In this document: one piece after another, positions 12,890-24,612 of the stretch
Layout of the letters: each line of letters opens with the position of its first letter
Numbering within the stretch: the stretch's first letter is position 1
NCBI GenBank assembly: GCA_009599575.1
Contig: VWND01000073.1
Location: forward strand, 1,488,001 to 1,552,000
From: Blumeriella jaapii
Lineage: Eukaryota > Ascomycota > Leotiomycetes > Helotiales > Drepanopezizaceae
Length of the DNA: 64,000 nt
Direction of reading: 5' to 3'
Program-made: the position numbers and the translations under genes
The notes under the pieces: model-generated
What the model saw: the letters and a program-made list of their open reading frames with translations, nothing else
The model's database searches: none
What the model was told of the DNA's origin: nothing

Positions 12890-14250
12890 ATTTTCAGTTT
12901 TGTTAAAAAGGCTTATTTCTGCTTTCGTCGGTTCGAGGCAGATCGCTTCGTATTTGTTAATATAACAGATATTATTGTTTATACAAAAATTAAATGTTTT
13001 GCATTTAAAGCAAATATAAGGTTTTTCGCAATGAATTTTTCTGTTGTTACAAAATTCATATTTGAGGCTACGGGGTTTCTTTTAATAATTATTTTTATTA
13101 TTTTAATAGCCGCGATTTTGGTTTTCGCGTTGATTTTCTTTTTTCTTTTGGTAATCGTTATTATAATTAATATTTCGCTGATCTTGATCGTTAATACGGG
13201 AAGATTGTTATTGGACAGCTATTATTTTTACGGTGGCTTGGCGAAGCTGATTATTTCGCGCATTTTAAAAAGAATAGTTGTTGTAAAGATTATTTAGTCG
13301 TTTTTATTATTCGAATTAACGTAAGGGAGTTTTTTTTGCTGCTGTATAAGACTTTCGATTTTGCTTTAAAGCTTTTGAATCTTAATATCGGTAAATTTTA
13401 ATACGAAAGTTTCGATATTTTTATTAAGCTTTTCCAAGCTTATAGGTTTTGCAACGCGATTAAATAATATAATAATTAATTGTTTTTTGGCGATTTCGGT
13501 AACTTTTAGTGGCTGGGCATGTTTTTGCATTAGAACTTCTACGTCTTTTTTGTAAATAAAAGATGGGAATTTCTTTTGATTTATGATTTTAATAGTACGT
13601 TCGCTTTGGTTTTGCTTAAAAACGAATTTTACAAATTTGGAATATTAATCGAAAGTTTCGGGGTTTTATTTATTAATTTTAAAATGCTTAATGATTTTGT
13701 TGCGAATGCTGATTAGAAAGCTAAATAAAAACAATCTTTTTTGCTTAATTTCGTTTAAAACTTTTTTGTTAACGAAAACGTTAGAAACTTTTGTATAAGT
13801 ACGATAATAGGTTTTGAGTTTTTTGGCTTAGCGAGTTGTTATAATAAACTGTTTAAAAAAAGCGATAGTATCGCGAATTTGCTAGCGATCGTGGTTTCGG
13901 AATTCCGATTTCAAAGCTTTAATTAGTTTACGCCAGTTTCGAGTTTTAATAGTTTTTTATTTATTTATCGATTTAATAATATCTTTGGTAGTTGGGTTAT
14001 AATAGCGAGGGAGTTTATCGAATATTTTAGTTTTAAAGATTTCGAAATCCTTATAGGTTTTTTTATATTTCTCGATAAAATCGGTAATATTGGCGCTATT
14101 AAATAAAGGTGTATTAGGGAAACCAGAAAGAGGCATGCGATTTCGCATAAGAAAACGAAAGGCGTCGTTGTTTATGGTATTAGCGAAAATGTTGGTAGGA
14201 TTTGAGTTAAACGAATAAGTGTTTTCTGGAATTGCAGGTTAAGAGTTTTC
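12890..14250 (-). pseudogene. B1 gag remnant with cysteine-rich 3' end
   Basis: Minus-strand text from about 14.15 kb reads SGFPNTPLFNSANITDFIEKY, then KDFEIFKTKIFDKLPRYYNP, matching the capsid-type start of fungal Ty3 gag. Near 12.9-13.1 kb a cysteine-rich piece (EFCNNRKIHCEKPYICFKC) looks like the nucleic-acid-binding end of gag. Stops are frequent. Open frames on the plus strand at 12447-12836 and 12887-13297 are antisense shadows made hydrophobic by T-richness. Confidence 0.65.
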
Positions 14251-14919
14251 AATATAAAAAAAATCGTTTTTAATAGAAAAGCTATTAAAAAAGTCTTTGT
14301 GTTTTCTAAAGAAATTGAATAAAATAAGATTGCGTTTAGATATTTGAGTAGTATGTTAAAGAATTTGTTTTTTAATAAGTTGATTGGATTGATATGATAT
14401 TGCTATATAATTTACGGTTTCGATATTCCGTAGCTTAGGCTAATGCACGTATAGCTATTTTTTTATTATTTTTAATAAAAAGCCGCAAATTGTAATTGCT
14501 ACAATTACAAAGCGTAAGATCAGAAGGTTGAATTTTCGCTAGGCGTTTGACCAAAAGAGATTTAGTTTAGGAGGGCCGAGCGCAGCGGTCGAAGCGTACG
14601 AATTAATATTCGATTTGTTATTTTTAGATAAAAAAGCGACTTTCGAGCTTTGAATTTCGCACGGTTCAGAATTGCCTGACCGTAATTTCAGACGTTTTTG
14701 AAATATATTGCACTTTTGTAATTTAATAATTGTGCGCAAAATAGAAGAAGCTATTAGAAGTTTTTTATATAATGCAGCTGCGAATAATATTATATAAAAG
14801 GTTTTTTAAGCCGTAGTGGCGAAATATCGAAATCGACTTTGATTATGAATTTGAGAAATGCATCGGCGAATATATAAAAACGAAACACCGAAGTTTGAAT
14901 TTTTGCGTAGGTTATTAAA

Positions 14920-15186
14920 TGTAAAAGTAGGTAGGAAAACCAGACTGATACGGCCATATATCGGTGGGTAAGATAGTCTAGGGAATTCTTAAGAAAGATT
15001 GAAGAAAGGAAAAGAAGAATGAGTGAAGGTATGAATTGGACTGCGTATCTGCGGTATTATTTAAGGGGGTGCTTTGCTTTTATATCTGTTGAAGGTAGTC
15101 AGTGGCAGGGGGTCTCGGAGGGGTCTATGCCTCGACCATAGCTAAAACTACCAACTCCCATCAACACAGAGTATCACCGTTTTACA
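14920..15186 (-). repeat. B1 5' LTR (relative to gag-pol)
   Basis: 267 bp, TGTAAAAG to TTTTACA. The half facing outwards (about 15060-15186) keeps its GC-rich text (for example GGGGTCTCGGAGGGGTC), whereas the same stretch of the LTR at 2070-2336 has lost it by transitions. Confidence 0.85.
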
Positions 15187-15199
15187 GTATAACATCGTA

Positions 15200-16920
15200 A
15201 ATCTGCTATAATTAATCAAGGTTTTTGTTACGTTTTACAACGTCGTTTTAATGGCGAGATTAAATCTTTCGAAAATGCAAATAAAAAACTTTAATACAAC
15301 GAGCGTAAAAGGCTATAAAAGAATAAAACTTCGGCTAATAAAGCTTGCGTTTATTACAATCTAATAAAATTTAATATTCGGCCAACCAAACTTTTTTTAA
15401 AATCATATTATGATTTTCGAAGTTAATAATCAAAAAAAAAGTAAACGATTATATTTAGTTGTTAATAATAAGATTAAAAAGCGTAAAATATATAATTAAA
15501 TAGCCACGAGTTTTATTATATTTTTTTACAAAAAAAAAAGCCGGAAAAGGTTGAATTAAAAGTTTTAAAAAAAAAGAAAAAAATTTAATCAGCGCCGAAT
15601 CGATTAACGCATAATCGTTCGTTTTAAAATCGGCGAGCGTTTTTATTTTGTACAAAAGGCTATTTTTAATAAGTATAACGGAAATTATTAGTAAATCGCT
15701 ATTAAAAAGCTTTCGAACGTTAAAATAACGCATATCGCGCAATACGCTTAAAAAAGGCTTTATTTAGGCCTGGGCGTTTTTTCGACTAGCGGAAAAGCTT
15801 TTAACTTTTTCGTATGCGTTTTGAAAATCGTTTGAAAAAAGGTTTTCGTTTTTATTATTATTATTAAAAAGCGAATCTTCGGCCGGTTCGATTTCGTTTA
15901 TATTTACTAATTTAAAAAAGCTTTTAAATAGAACCGAAAATCGGCCCGTAAAAAATCGTACAAATTAGCTTCGAACTTTTTGATATAAAATAAAAAACAA
16001 GCGTTGTCGTTAATTCGATCGAAAAAAAAAAAAAACGCCAGGAGAAGCGTTTTAACGTGGAAAAAAAAAAAAAACAAAAGGCTGAAAAAAAGCTTATAAA
16101 ATATTTAAACGATTTTCGTACGTACGATTTGATTCGTAATACGCTTTGGTTAAAAACTTACTATTTTGATAAATAATAGATTTGATTAAAAAGCGACTCG
16201 CGTATAAAATTCGTTTAGCTAATTAATTTTGTTTTTTTTGTCGAACGGCGGTAAATTAATTTTTAAAAGTCGTTGTACGCGTTTATTCCAAATGCAGCTT
16301 TTTTCGTAAACGCTTTGGTATTTTATCGCAAAAAGCGTTTCGAAGCTGTTTATTAATTCGTATTTAAGCGTTCGCTGCGAAAATGGAAAATCGCAAATAA
16401 AACCGCTAAAAATCGTCGTGCGTATTTATTATAAGCATTTTAAATTCGTTTTCGGCCTTTTGAACGTCGGAAAAATCGGCCAGAAAATCGGCGATTTTTT
16501 TGATTAATTCTTCGAAAAAAATAAAATCGGAACGGTTTAAAATACGCGGGATAAGGAATTTTTTTGCCACGCCTTCGGTCTGATCGAATATATAATTTTT
16601 GCGAGATCGATCGCTAGCGAAATAATCGTGGTAAAATTCGAAATTGTCGAAAATTTTAATTTTTTAATAGCGTGTTTTGTAATTTTTATTATTATTTAGC
16701 TTAAACTTAAGATTCGGAACGCGTTTTATACGAGCTAATCGAAAGTTAACAAATAAATAAAAATTATAGCGTTCAAAAAGCGCGCTAAGGTTTTGGCCGT
16801 CAAAAGAAAATCTAAAAAAAATTCGCGAAAAGCGTGGAAGTTGGTCTGCAGCGTTTGCTGGTTGAAATAAAACGTTGCAAAAAAGGAAAAAAGCAGCAGA
16901 TTCGCGATTAGCAGAAGCAT
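15200..16920 (-). pseudogene. A1 gag remnant
   Basis: Minus-strand gag of copy A1, cut near its N-terminus by insertion of A2 at 16921 and cut downstream by B1 at 15186. Open stretches 16664-16933 and 15455-15742 match A2 gag at 17631-17906 and 18816-19016 (shared text RESAAFF, RFSRIFF, ALFERY). The first codons reappear at 23357-23395 on the other side of A2. Confidence 0.7.
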
Positions 16921-17189
16921 TGTGACGATTCACTCTGTTGCCATTTCTCGTGTTTCCCCAGCAACTACGTATAGCTGCAAGCTTCCTGGTCTCCTGGTGG
17001 GTCTTCCTATCAATTGTGAAAACTATTTATATATATAAAGCTTTCTTTTTTTAGCAACTTCTGCCTTTTGCAGTTATTGATTCTAAATGAATATCTTTGT
17101 TACAAAACCAAAGGTTCGTTTTTTATATTATATAAATACGGCGACCAGTTGATTAATTTTCCAGCCTTTCGATTAATTAAATTATTATA
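16921..17189 (+). repeat. A2 5' LTR, 269 bp
   Basis: Begins TGTGACGATTCAC (near-intact) and ends ATTATTATA where the partner LTR has ATTATCACA. A TATATATATAAAG promoter-like box is at about 17028-17040. Confidence 0.85.
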
Positions 17190-17630
17190 TTATTAATAAC
17201 TCTTTTTCTACGCTGGCGACGGCGTAAATTATTTTTTCCTTCGAATTTTTTACGGATTATACCAAGGTGATCGACCGGTCGTAAAAAGGTTTATTTCCGC
17301 ACTTCGCGAAAGATGGCTTTTGTTTAACGATTCTTTTTTCAGCAGAGCTTTTCAGCTCCTGCTATTACACCTTAATTTCTTTTTTTTTAATCAGCGAAAA
17401 AGCAGCTTTCCCCAGAAGCTTTTTTTTTTGAAAAACAGTCTTTTTTCCGAGGAAAAAAGAACAAAGGAAAAGGCAGGGCGCCAACCACTTCGCCTGCCAC
17501 CTTTTTTTTGCAGCCTAGCGCTAAAAGCATTTAGTTGAGACTTTTGCAAAATCAATTGAAAAAAGCGCAAAAGCGTGAACGATAATTTTTGAAAATTATG
17601 CGATTGCGATAAACTTTTTAATCAGAGCGT
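17190..17630 (+). other. A2 leader between 5' LTR and gag
   Basis: Untranslated leader, repeated in inverse orientation at 23357-23818 (A1). A short open frame at 17320-17538 is low-complexity (F, L, K rich) and not conserved as protein between the copies. No clear tRNA primer-binding site is left. Confidence 0.6.
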
Positions 17631-19400
17631 TTGGTAGAATCTATCGAACGTATTTTTGCCAGTCGCGAATCTGCTGCTTCTTTTTTTTCTCGCAACGTTT
17701 TATTTCAACTAATAAACGCTGCAAACCAATTTTTACGCTTTTCGCGAATTTTTTTTGGATTTTTTTCTAACGGCCAAGATTTTAACGCGCTTTTCGAACG
17801 CTATGGTTTTTATTTATTTGCTGATTTTCGACTAGCTCGTATAAAACGCGTTTTGAACTTTAAGTTTAAGTTAAATAATAATGAAAATTATAAAGCACGC
17901 TATTAAAAAACTAGAATTTTCGACAATCTCGAATTTTATTACGATTATTTCGCTAGCGATCGATTTCGCAAAATTATATATTCGATTAAACCGAAAGCGT
18001 AGCAAAAAAGTTTTTTATCCCGCGTATTTTGGACCGTTCCGATCTTATATTTTCCGAAAAATTAATTAAAAAGGTCGCCGATTTTCTGACCGACCTTTTA
18101 AACGTTTAAAAGGCCGAAGACGAATTCAAAATATTTGCAATAAATACGTACGACGACTTTTGGCGGTTTTACCTACGATTTTTTATTTTCGCAGCGAACG
18201 CTTAAATACGAATTAACAAACAGCTTCGGAACGCTTTTCGCGATAAAATACTAAAGCGTTTACGAAAAAAGCTGCATTTGAAATAAGCGCGTATAACGAC
18301 TTTTAAAAATTGGCTTACCGCCGTTCGACAAAAAAAATAAAATTAGTTGGTAAAACGAATTTTATACGCGAATCGCTTTTCAACTAAGTTTATTATTTAT
18401 TAAAATGGTAGGTTTTTAACTAAAGCGTATTACGAATCAAACCGTACGTACGAGAATCGTTTAAGTGTTTCATAAGCTTTTTTTTAGCCTTTTGTTTTTT
18501 TTTTTTTCTACGCCAAAACGCTTTTTTTAGCGTTTTTCTTTTTCGATCGGATTAACGACAACGTTTGTTTTTTATTTTATATTAAAAGATTCGAAGCTAA
18601 TTTATACGATTTTTTACGGGCCGATTCTCGGTTTTATTTAAAAGTTTTTCCAGGCTGATAAATATAAACGAGGTCGAGCCGGCCGAAGATTCGCTTTTTA
18701 ATAATAATAGTAAAAATAAAAACTTTTTTCCAAACGATTTTTAAAACGCATATAAAAAAATTAAAAGCTTTTCCGTTAGTCGAAAAAACGCTCAGGTTTA
18801 AGCAAAGCTTTTTTTTTGGACGTGTTACGCGATATGCGTTATTTTAACGTTCGAAAGCTTTTTGGTAGCGATTTACTAATAATTCCCGTTATATTTACTA
18901 AAAATGGCTTTTCGTATAAAATGAAAGCGTTCGCCGATTTTAAAGCGAACGGTTATACGTTGATCGATTCGGCGCTGATTAAATTTTTTTTTTTTTTTTT
19001 AAAACTTTTGATTTAATTTTTCCCGGTTTTTTTTTTTGTAAAAAGGTATAATAGAGCTCGTGGCTATTTAATTATATATTTTACGCTTTTCAATTTTATT
19101 ATTAATAACCGAATATAATCGTTTATTTTTTTTTTGATTATTAACCTCGGAAATTATGGTATGATTTTAAAAAAAGCTTGGTTGGCCGAACATTAAGTTT
19201 TATTAGACTGTAATAAACGCAAGTTTTATTAGCCGAAGTTTTATTTTCCCACAGTCTTTTACGCTCGTTGTATTAAAATTTTTTATTTGCATTTTCGAAA
19301 AATTCAATTTCGCTATTAAAACGACGCTGTAAAACGTAATAAAAATTTTGACTAATTGTGGCAGATTTACGACGCTGTGCGGAGCGCGAAAAGGTCGAAT
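17631..19400 (+). pseudogene. A2 gag remnant
   Basis: Starts with a frame reading ASRESAASFF and LRFSRIFFGFF (17631-17906); a second open piece is at 18816-19016. Homologous to A1 gag on the opposite strand at 15200-16920. Stops and lost codons throughout; no zinc knuckle could be assigned. Confidence 0.65.
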
Positions 19401-19733
19401 TTTATTCGCGGTGCTAATTTCGATGGCGACGCCAATAGGATAATATAAAAAATCATATTACCATTTTCCTAGGCTGACGATCTTTTTTTTATTATTTCTT
19501 TTTTTTCTTTTTTTTTTCTTTCTTCGTCAGAACAGCTTTTTTATTCTACGAAGAACAGTTATATTAAAAACCGAAAAAAAGCTTTCGCCGCGATAGCTTT
19601 TCAGCTTAATATAATCGATAGTTTAAATAAGCAATCTTTTTTTAAATCTTTTAAACGACCAGTTCGAAAACGAGTTTTTTAACCTATTGCTTATCCAATT
19701 TCCATTTGCTAAATTATTGCATACGTTTTTAAG

Positions 19734-21340
19734 TTGATTTTCAGAAAAAAAGCAGTTGAAGTGTTTTTAACCTTTTTATACGAGATCGACAGAATACTAG
19801 ACGACCTTACGTATAATATTTCTTTTAAAATTCAATTTTATAATTTTTTCGAACGTTTTAAAACCAACGAAATATCGATTTCGATTTTTTTAATTAGTTT
19901 AGCAGAGCTGATTTCGAATGAACCTTTTTTCGAATTTTTTTTTCCGAAGTACAAAAACTTCGAACACGTGTTTTCTAAGGCCGCTAATAACGAGCTAGCT
20001 TTTTACCGGCCCTACGATTATAAAATCGAGCTTATTATAAATGAAAAAAAGCTGAAATATACTTTTTTATATAAAATATCGATTTTAAAGCTCGAGATTA
20101 TTAAGATTTATTTGCAAGATAATTTTAATAAAAGTTTTATCGAACTTTTTATCGCTTTTTTCGCTGCTTTAATGCTTTTCGCTAAAAAACCCGACGGTTT
20201 ATTACGTTTTTGTATCGATTATCGAGCTTTTAATAATATTATTCGTAAAAATCGTTTTTTTTTTTTTTTTATCGATAAAATCTTTGCTCGTTTTTCGAAA
20301 GCGCGAATTTTTACGAAGTTCGATATTCGTTAAGCCTTTTATAGAATTCGAATGGATTCCGCTAGTAAAAAACTGACGACGTTTCGAACGCGTTACGGCG
20401 CTTATAAATATAAGATGTTACTTTTTGGCTTTATTAATAAATTCGCAATTTATCAACGTTATATAAACGACGTTTTTTTCGATTATTTAAACGATTTTTG
20501 CATTATATATTTGAATAATATTTTTATTTATTCGTCCGACCTTTTAAAATATATTATATACGTTCGCAAAGTGTTTTAAAAGCTCGCTGACGCTGGATTA
20601 CAGGCCGATATTCGGAAGTTTGAATTCAACGTTATTCGGACCCGTTATTTAAGCTTTATTATTTCGATTAAAAGTTTAAAGGTAGATTTAGAAAAAGTTT
20701 TCGTGGTCGCCCACTGGAAGCCTTTTATTATTATAAAAGGTGTACAAAGCTTTTTTGGTTTTTGTAATTTTTACCGACGTTTTATTCGAGATTACGGTAT
20801 AATTGCAAAGCTTTTGGTTTATTTAATTAAAGCTAACGTTTTTTTTAATTTCATTTCCGAATATCAGGAGAATTTCGACTTTTTTATATTAGCTTTTATT
20901 ATTATATCAGTTTTATAATATTACAAACAAGATTTTTTTTGCATATTAGAAACTAACGCTTTCGACGGCGTAATAGCTTTTGTGCTTTCGCAACTTTATA
21001 GCGACGATTAGCTTTTAATCGCTTATTTTAGCAAAATTATAGTTTTCGCAAAATTAAACTACGTCGTATACGACAAAAAAATGCTCGCAATCGTAAGATT
21101 TCTAGGCAATTTTCGTATTAAATTAATTGGTTTAGTTTATTAGATTAAAATAATTATTAATTATAAAGCTTTAAAATATTTTATGATTTTCAAACTTTTA
21201 AACGTTCGACAGACACGTTGGGCCGAGCTTTTCGCCGATTACAATTTTTTTATTACGTATAAACTAGGTAAACACAATCTTTTGGCTAACGTATTAATAC
21301 GTCGTACGAGCGAACTCGACCGCCAAAACTTTTTTAAACG
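19734..21340 (+). pseudogene. A2 protease-RT-RNase H remnant
   Basis: The longest open piece (19734-20333, 199 codons) covers the RT N-terminus: HVFSKAANNELAFYRPYDYK, then KPDGLLRFCIDYRAFNN and FTKFDIR. After a stop the palm continues: IIYLNNIFIYSSD at about 20.5 kb replaces the usual YLDD, so both catalytic aspartates are now Asn. Then VQSFFGFCNFYRRFI (thumb/connection). RNase H follows with DKKMLAIVR and WAELFADYNFFITY. Typical fungal Ty3 order; dead enzyme. Confidence 0.8.
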
Positions 21341-21599
21341 CATTTAGCGCCTGCAAATCCTTTTTCGAGCCGATCAGATTAATTATCGCTTTTTAATTAA
21401 AAAACTTCGATTTTCTACGGTTTTCGAAACAGCTGTTTTTATTATTAAAATAGCTGATCTTTTTTTCGTATTCCGTATTATTAATTAAATTTTCCACGCT
21501 AATCGCATAGCTAGCAGCTTAATAGCCTTTCGAAAAGAAGCTGTACGAAACGCTACGAAAAGGAACGACGATAATAACATTTCGTTTTCGTATATATTT

Positions 21600-23070
21600 A
21601 AACGCGATCTGCTGCTATATTACGGTCGCTTAATAATATCAAACGTCGATTATTTTCGTTTGGCCTTTGTACGAAAAATGCACGACCAGATTTCCACCGC
21701 TTATTTCAGCGCTCGTAAGATTACGCAATTGTTTTCGAATTAATATTATTAGCGAAGTATAACAGCTTTCGTAAAATAATACTGTCGCAATTGTTACGCT
21801 TATCGAAAAAGTTCTGTTTTAAAAAATAAGCGTTCCGGCTTTTTTCAGCTTTTTCCTGTTTCTGACCATTTTTGAAAGCACGTTATAATAAACTTTTGCA
21901 ATTTTAACAAAAACAAATACGGTTACGATAACGTGTTCGTAGTAATAAATCGCTTTTTTAAGCAAGCTATTTCGATTTTTTATTATAAAAATATCGATGT
22001 TCGAAGCTTCGTCAAATTGTATATATTCTACGTATACAAGTATTTTGGCCTTTTAAAAAGTATTATTAGCGATCGTGGCCTTTAGTATTAATTTACCTTT
22101 TGGTTTAAAATTAAATAAAATACTCGGTATATAACTAAAGCTTTCGATAGCCGTTTATTCCGAAACCGATAGTCAGACCGAAATTTACAACTAATACTTA
22201 TAAAAACGCTTTCGATTTTTCGTAAACTTTTATTAAAACGATTAAAGCGAATTTTTTTTTTAATAATAGATTTCGCTTAAATAGTTTTTTTTTACGAGAA
22301 TCTAAATGGCTTTTTATTTTTTAAAATTGTATACGATTATATTTTTTATATCAATTGAAATTGAAAGTTCGATATTTCTATTTTTTTCAATTTTTTATAT
22401 AAACTAAACGCAAACGAAGCTCGTGCGTACGCTCGCCGCTATTACGACGCTTAAAATTTCGCCAAATCGCATTTTTAATAAGCTTACGATAAAATAAAAA
22501 AAAATGCGAATAAATTTCGCCGCGCGATCGATTTTAACGTTAGCGATTACGTTTGGCTCGATATGCGTTTATTTCCGACCTTCCGGCTTTTTCGCAAGTT
22601 CGATAATTTTACAAACGGTTTTTTTAAAATTATAGCCAAAATTTTCGATAACGCTTTTAAGCTAAATCTTTTTAATATTATAAACGTACACCCAGTTTTT
22701 TACGCTAGTCGACTGCGTAAAGCAGCTAACGACGCGCTTTCAGATCAGATTAACTCAGCTTTTAAATTTATTAATATAACTGATAAGCTTAAATACGAAA
22801 TCGAAAAATTAATCGTTTATCGAATGCAACGGAAAACTTTTTAGTATAAAGCTTTTTGAATAGGCTTAAATAAAAATTTTACGTGGTATTTCGCGTCTGA
22901 TTTTATATACGCTTTTTTGAAAATGCGCGACTTTTATTTAGCGTATAAAAAGCTTTCCGGTTTTTTTATAAAACTTGTAAACTGGCTGAAGGCGTATTCC
23001 GAAGATTTGAATTCGTACGATCATTTGGATAGCGACGTATTAATAAATAAAAGTTCGAGGACGCGCTTTT
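21600..23070 (+). pseudogene. A2 integrase with C-terminal chromodomain remnant
   Basis: Core text includes FFKQAISIFYYKN and LKSIISDRGL (the SDRG motif next to a catalytic Asp). At 22563-22844 NVHPVFYASRLRKAANDAL is the integrase C-terminal end. From about 22.77 kb KYEIEKLIVYRMQRKTF, YKAFWIGLNKNFTWYFASDF resembles a chromodomain (aromatic W/Y residues near the end), which is what places family A among chromoviruses. Chromodomains steer integration to modified heterochromatin in characterised members, which fits the self-nesting seen here. Confidence 0.7.
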
Positions 23071-23087
23071 TTCGGACGGGAAAATAA

Positions 23088-23356
23088 TATAACGATTTAT
23101 TTTGTTGCCACCTTTCGTATTTCCTTAGCAATTACGTATAGCTGCAAGCTTTTTGGTTTTCTGATGGGTTTTTCTATCAATTGTGGAAATTATTTATATA
23201 TATAAGGCTTTTCTTTTTTAGTAATTTCTGTTTTCTGCAATTATTAATTCTAAATGAATATTTTTGTTACAGAACCAAAGGCTCGTTTCTTATACCATAT
23301 GAACACGGCGACCAGTTGACTGATCTCCCAGCCCTTCGACTGATTAGATTATCACA
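23088..23356 (+). repeat. A2 3' LTR, 269 bp
   Basis: Starts TATAACG (decayed from TGTGACG), ends ATTATCACA. The last roughly 85 bp (from about 23270) are undamaged, in contrast to the inner part. A purine-rich stretch (GGACGGGAAAATAA) precedes it at 23076-23087. Confidence 0.85.
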
Positions 23357-23818
23357 AGCACGTTCGATAGATTTTATTAAACGCTCTGATTAAAAGGTCT
23401 GTCGCAGTTGTATAATTTTCAAAAATTATCGTTCACGCTTCTGCGCTTTTTTTAATTGATTTTGCAAAAGTCTTAACTAAATGCTTTCAGCGCTAGGCTG
23501 CAAAAAAAAGATGGCAGGCGAAATGATTAGCGCTCTGCCTTTTCCTTTATTCTTTTTTCTTCGGGGGAAAAACTGTTCTTCAAAAAAAAAAGCTTTTGGA
23601 AAAGGCTGTTTTTTCGCTGATTAAAAGAAAGGTTGAGGTGTAGTAGCAGAAGCTGAAAAGCTTTGCTAAAAAAAGAATCGTTAAACAAAAGCTATTTTTC
23701 GCGAAATGCGAAAATAAGCCTTTTTACGACCGGTCGATTACTTTGGTATGACCCGTAAAAAATTCGAAAAAAAAAATAGTTTACGCCGTCGCCAGCGTAA
23801 AAAAAAAATTATTAATAA
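23357..23818 (-). other. A1 leader and first gag codons, displaced by A2
   Basis: Inverse copy of 17190-17660. The end next to A2 carries the AGCAC target duplication and the codons that join onto A1 gag at 16920. Confidence 0.75.
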
Positions 23819-24115
23819 TATAACGATTTAATTAATCGAAAGGCTAGGAGATTAATTAATTAGTCGCCGTGTTTACATAATATAAAAAACGAGCTTTTGG
23901 TTTTGTAACAAAGATATTTATTTAGAATTAACAATTGCAAAAGGCAGAAGTTGCTAAAAGGAAAAAGCTTTATATATATGAATAGTTTTTACAGTTAATG
24001 GGGAGACCCATCAGAAGACCAGGGAGCTTCCAGCTATACGTAGTTGCTGGGGTGCTTGCAGCTATACGTAGTTGCTGGGATGACACGAGAGGTGGCAACA
24101 GAATGAATCGTCACA
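23819..24115 (-). repeat. A1 5' LTR, 297 bp, with a 28-bp tandem duplication
   Basis: Same LTR as A2 in inverse orientation, 28 bp longer because 24026-24053 is repeated at 24054-24081 (core AGCTATACGTAGTTGCTGGG). The outer part (about 23990-24115) is undamaged, the inner part decayed. GGTAT follows at 24116 and should recur at the other A1 end outside the window. Confidence 0.85.
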
Positions 24116-24270
24116 GGTATTTTTGTACGTTCGCTATTTATTTTTCAGCTTACGTATCGTTACACGGTATGTTTTTGTAACTCGAGTAAGTTGAATATAA
24201 CGTCTTATTTATTTGAAATATTATACTAATTATTGGATTTGCAATTATCAAGTTTTTCAATCGGTTATAA

Positions 24271-24435
24271 CGACAGACGCAAAAGAGCGGGGGCGATAAG
24301 CGCAGAGGAGCGGGAGCGACAGGCGCAGAAGGGCGACAGGCGCAGAAGGGCGATAGGCGCAGAAAAGCGGGGGTGACAGGCGCAAAGGGGCGGGGGTGAC
24401 AGGCGCAAAGGGGCGGGGGCGATAGGCGCGCAAAG
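24271..24435 (+). repeat. Minisatellite of 23-bp and 17-bp units
   Basis: About eight head-to-tail units, consensus near YGAYAGGCGCARARG followed by RGCGGGGG. Two central units lack the last 6 bp, giving the order 23, 23, 17, 17, 23, 23, 23 and a partial unit. The open frame on the minus strand here (CACHPRFSAPIALLRLS-type repeats) is a by-product. Confidence 0.85.
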
Positions 24436-24612
24436 TGAAAGTGGACGGAAATAAGGTCTAGTCCCGATTAGTAATAGTATATAAAACGAAATAAGGCGCA
24501 CCGCCACAAATATATACTAGCGTTTACCCTCTGCTTTTACCCCTTACTAGCTTCATGCACCCCTCTACTAGCTTTATGCAGCCCTTTGCTAGCTGTTTTA
24601 GTAAAACGCGTT

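Larger units (their letters stand above)
2070..15186 (-). mobile_element. Large LTR retrotransposon B1 (gag-pol plus extra ORF)
   Basis: Bounded by two 267-bp LTRs (2070-2336 and 14920-15186) that both run from TGTAAAAG to TTTTA(C/T)A with no length difference. The insertion is inside A1. The flanks are GTAT at 2066-2069 and 15187-15190, and comparison with the uninterrupted A2 copy (near 19.37-19.39 kb) shows a 4-bp duplication of the pre-insertion site. Coding sense is minus: gag (about 14.25-12.9 kb), protease (about 12 kb), RT-RNase H (11.5-9.7 kb), integrase (9.4-8.15 kb), then a long third open region (7.56-2.4 kb). Without the nested C1 element and its duplicated 5 bp, B1 is about 11.3 kb, long for a fungal Ty3 element. 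All frames are broken by transitions. Confidence 0.85.
16921..23356 (+). mobile_element. Ty3/gypsy chromovirus copy A2 (6,436 bp), inserted in its own kin A1
   Basis: Plus-strand element with two 269-bp LTRs of equal length (16921-17189, 23088-23356) and TSD AGCAT (16916-16920) / AGCAC (23357-23361). The target is the start of the A1 gag gene in inverse orientation. Interior order: leader, gag, RT, RNase H, integrase, chromodomain, polypurine tract, 3' LTR. It is complete in layout but inactivated by dense transitions. The outer halves of both LTRs are much less damaged than the inner halves. Confidence 0.88.
1..24115 (-). mobile_element. Ty3/gypsy chromovirus copy A1, split by nested insertions
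   Basis: A minus-strand LTR retrotransposon present in three pieces: 23357-24115 (5' LTR, leader, first gag codons), 15191-16920 (gag) and 1-2069 (pol). Joining the pieces reproduces the order seen in copy A2. The gap 16921-23356 is A2 itself, flanked by AGCAT/AGCAC. The gap 2070-15186 is element B1, flanked by GTAT on both sides. Position 1 corresponds to about 21.46 kb in A2, so the integrase, chromodomain and 3' LTR of A1 should lie roughly 1.9 kb further left, outside the window. Reading frames are full of stops from C-to-T/G-to-A decay. This is seen directly from the repeated sequence; the family assignment comes from RT, RNase H and chromodomain-like text in A2. Confidence 0.85.

Noticed and set aside
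12447..13297. Hydrophobic plus-strand frames that look like membrane proteins in B1
   Set aside because: T-rich decayed DNA read antisense yields Phe/Ile/Leu runs; the minus strand holds gag text.
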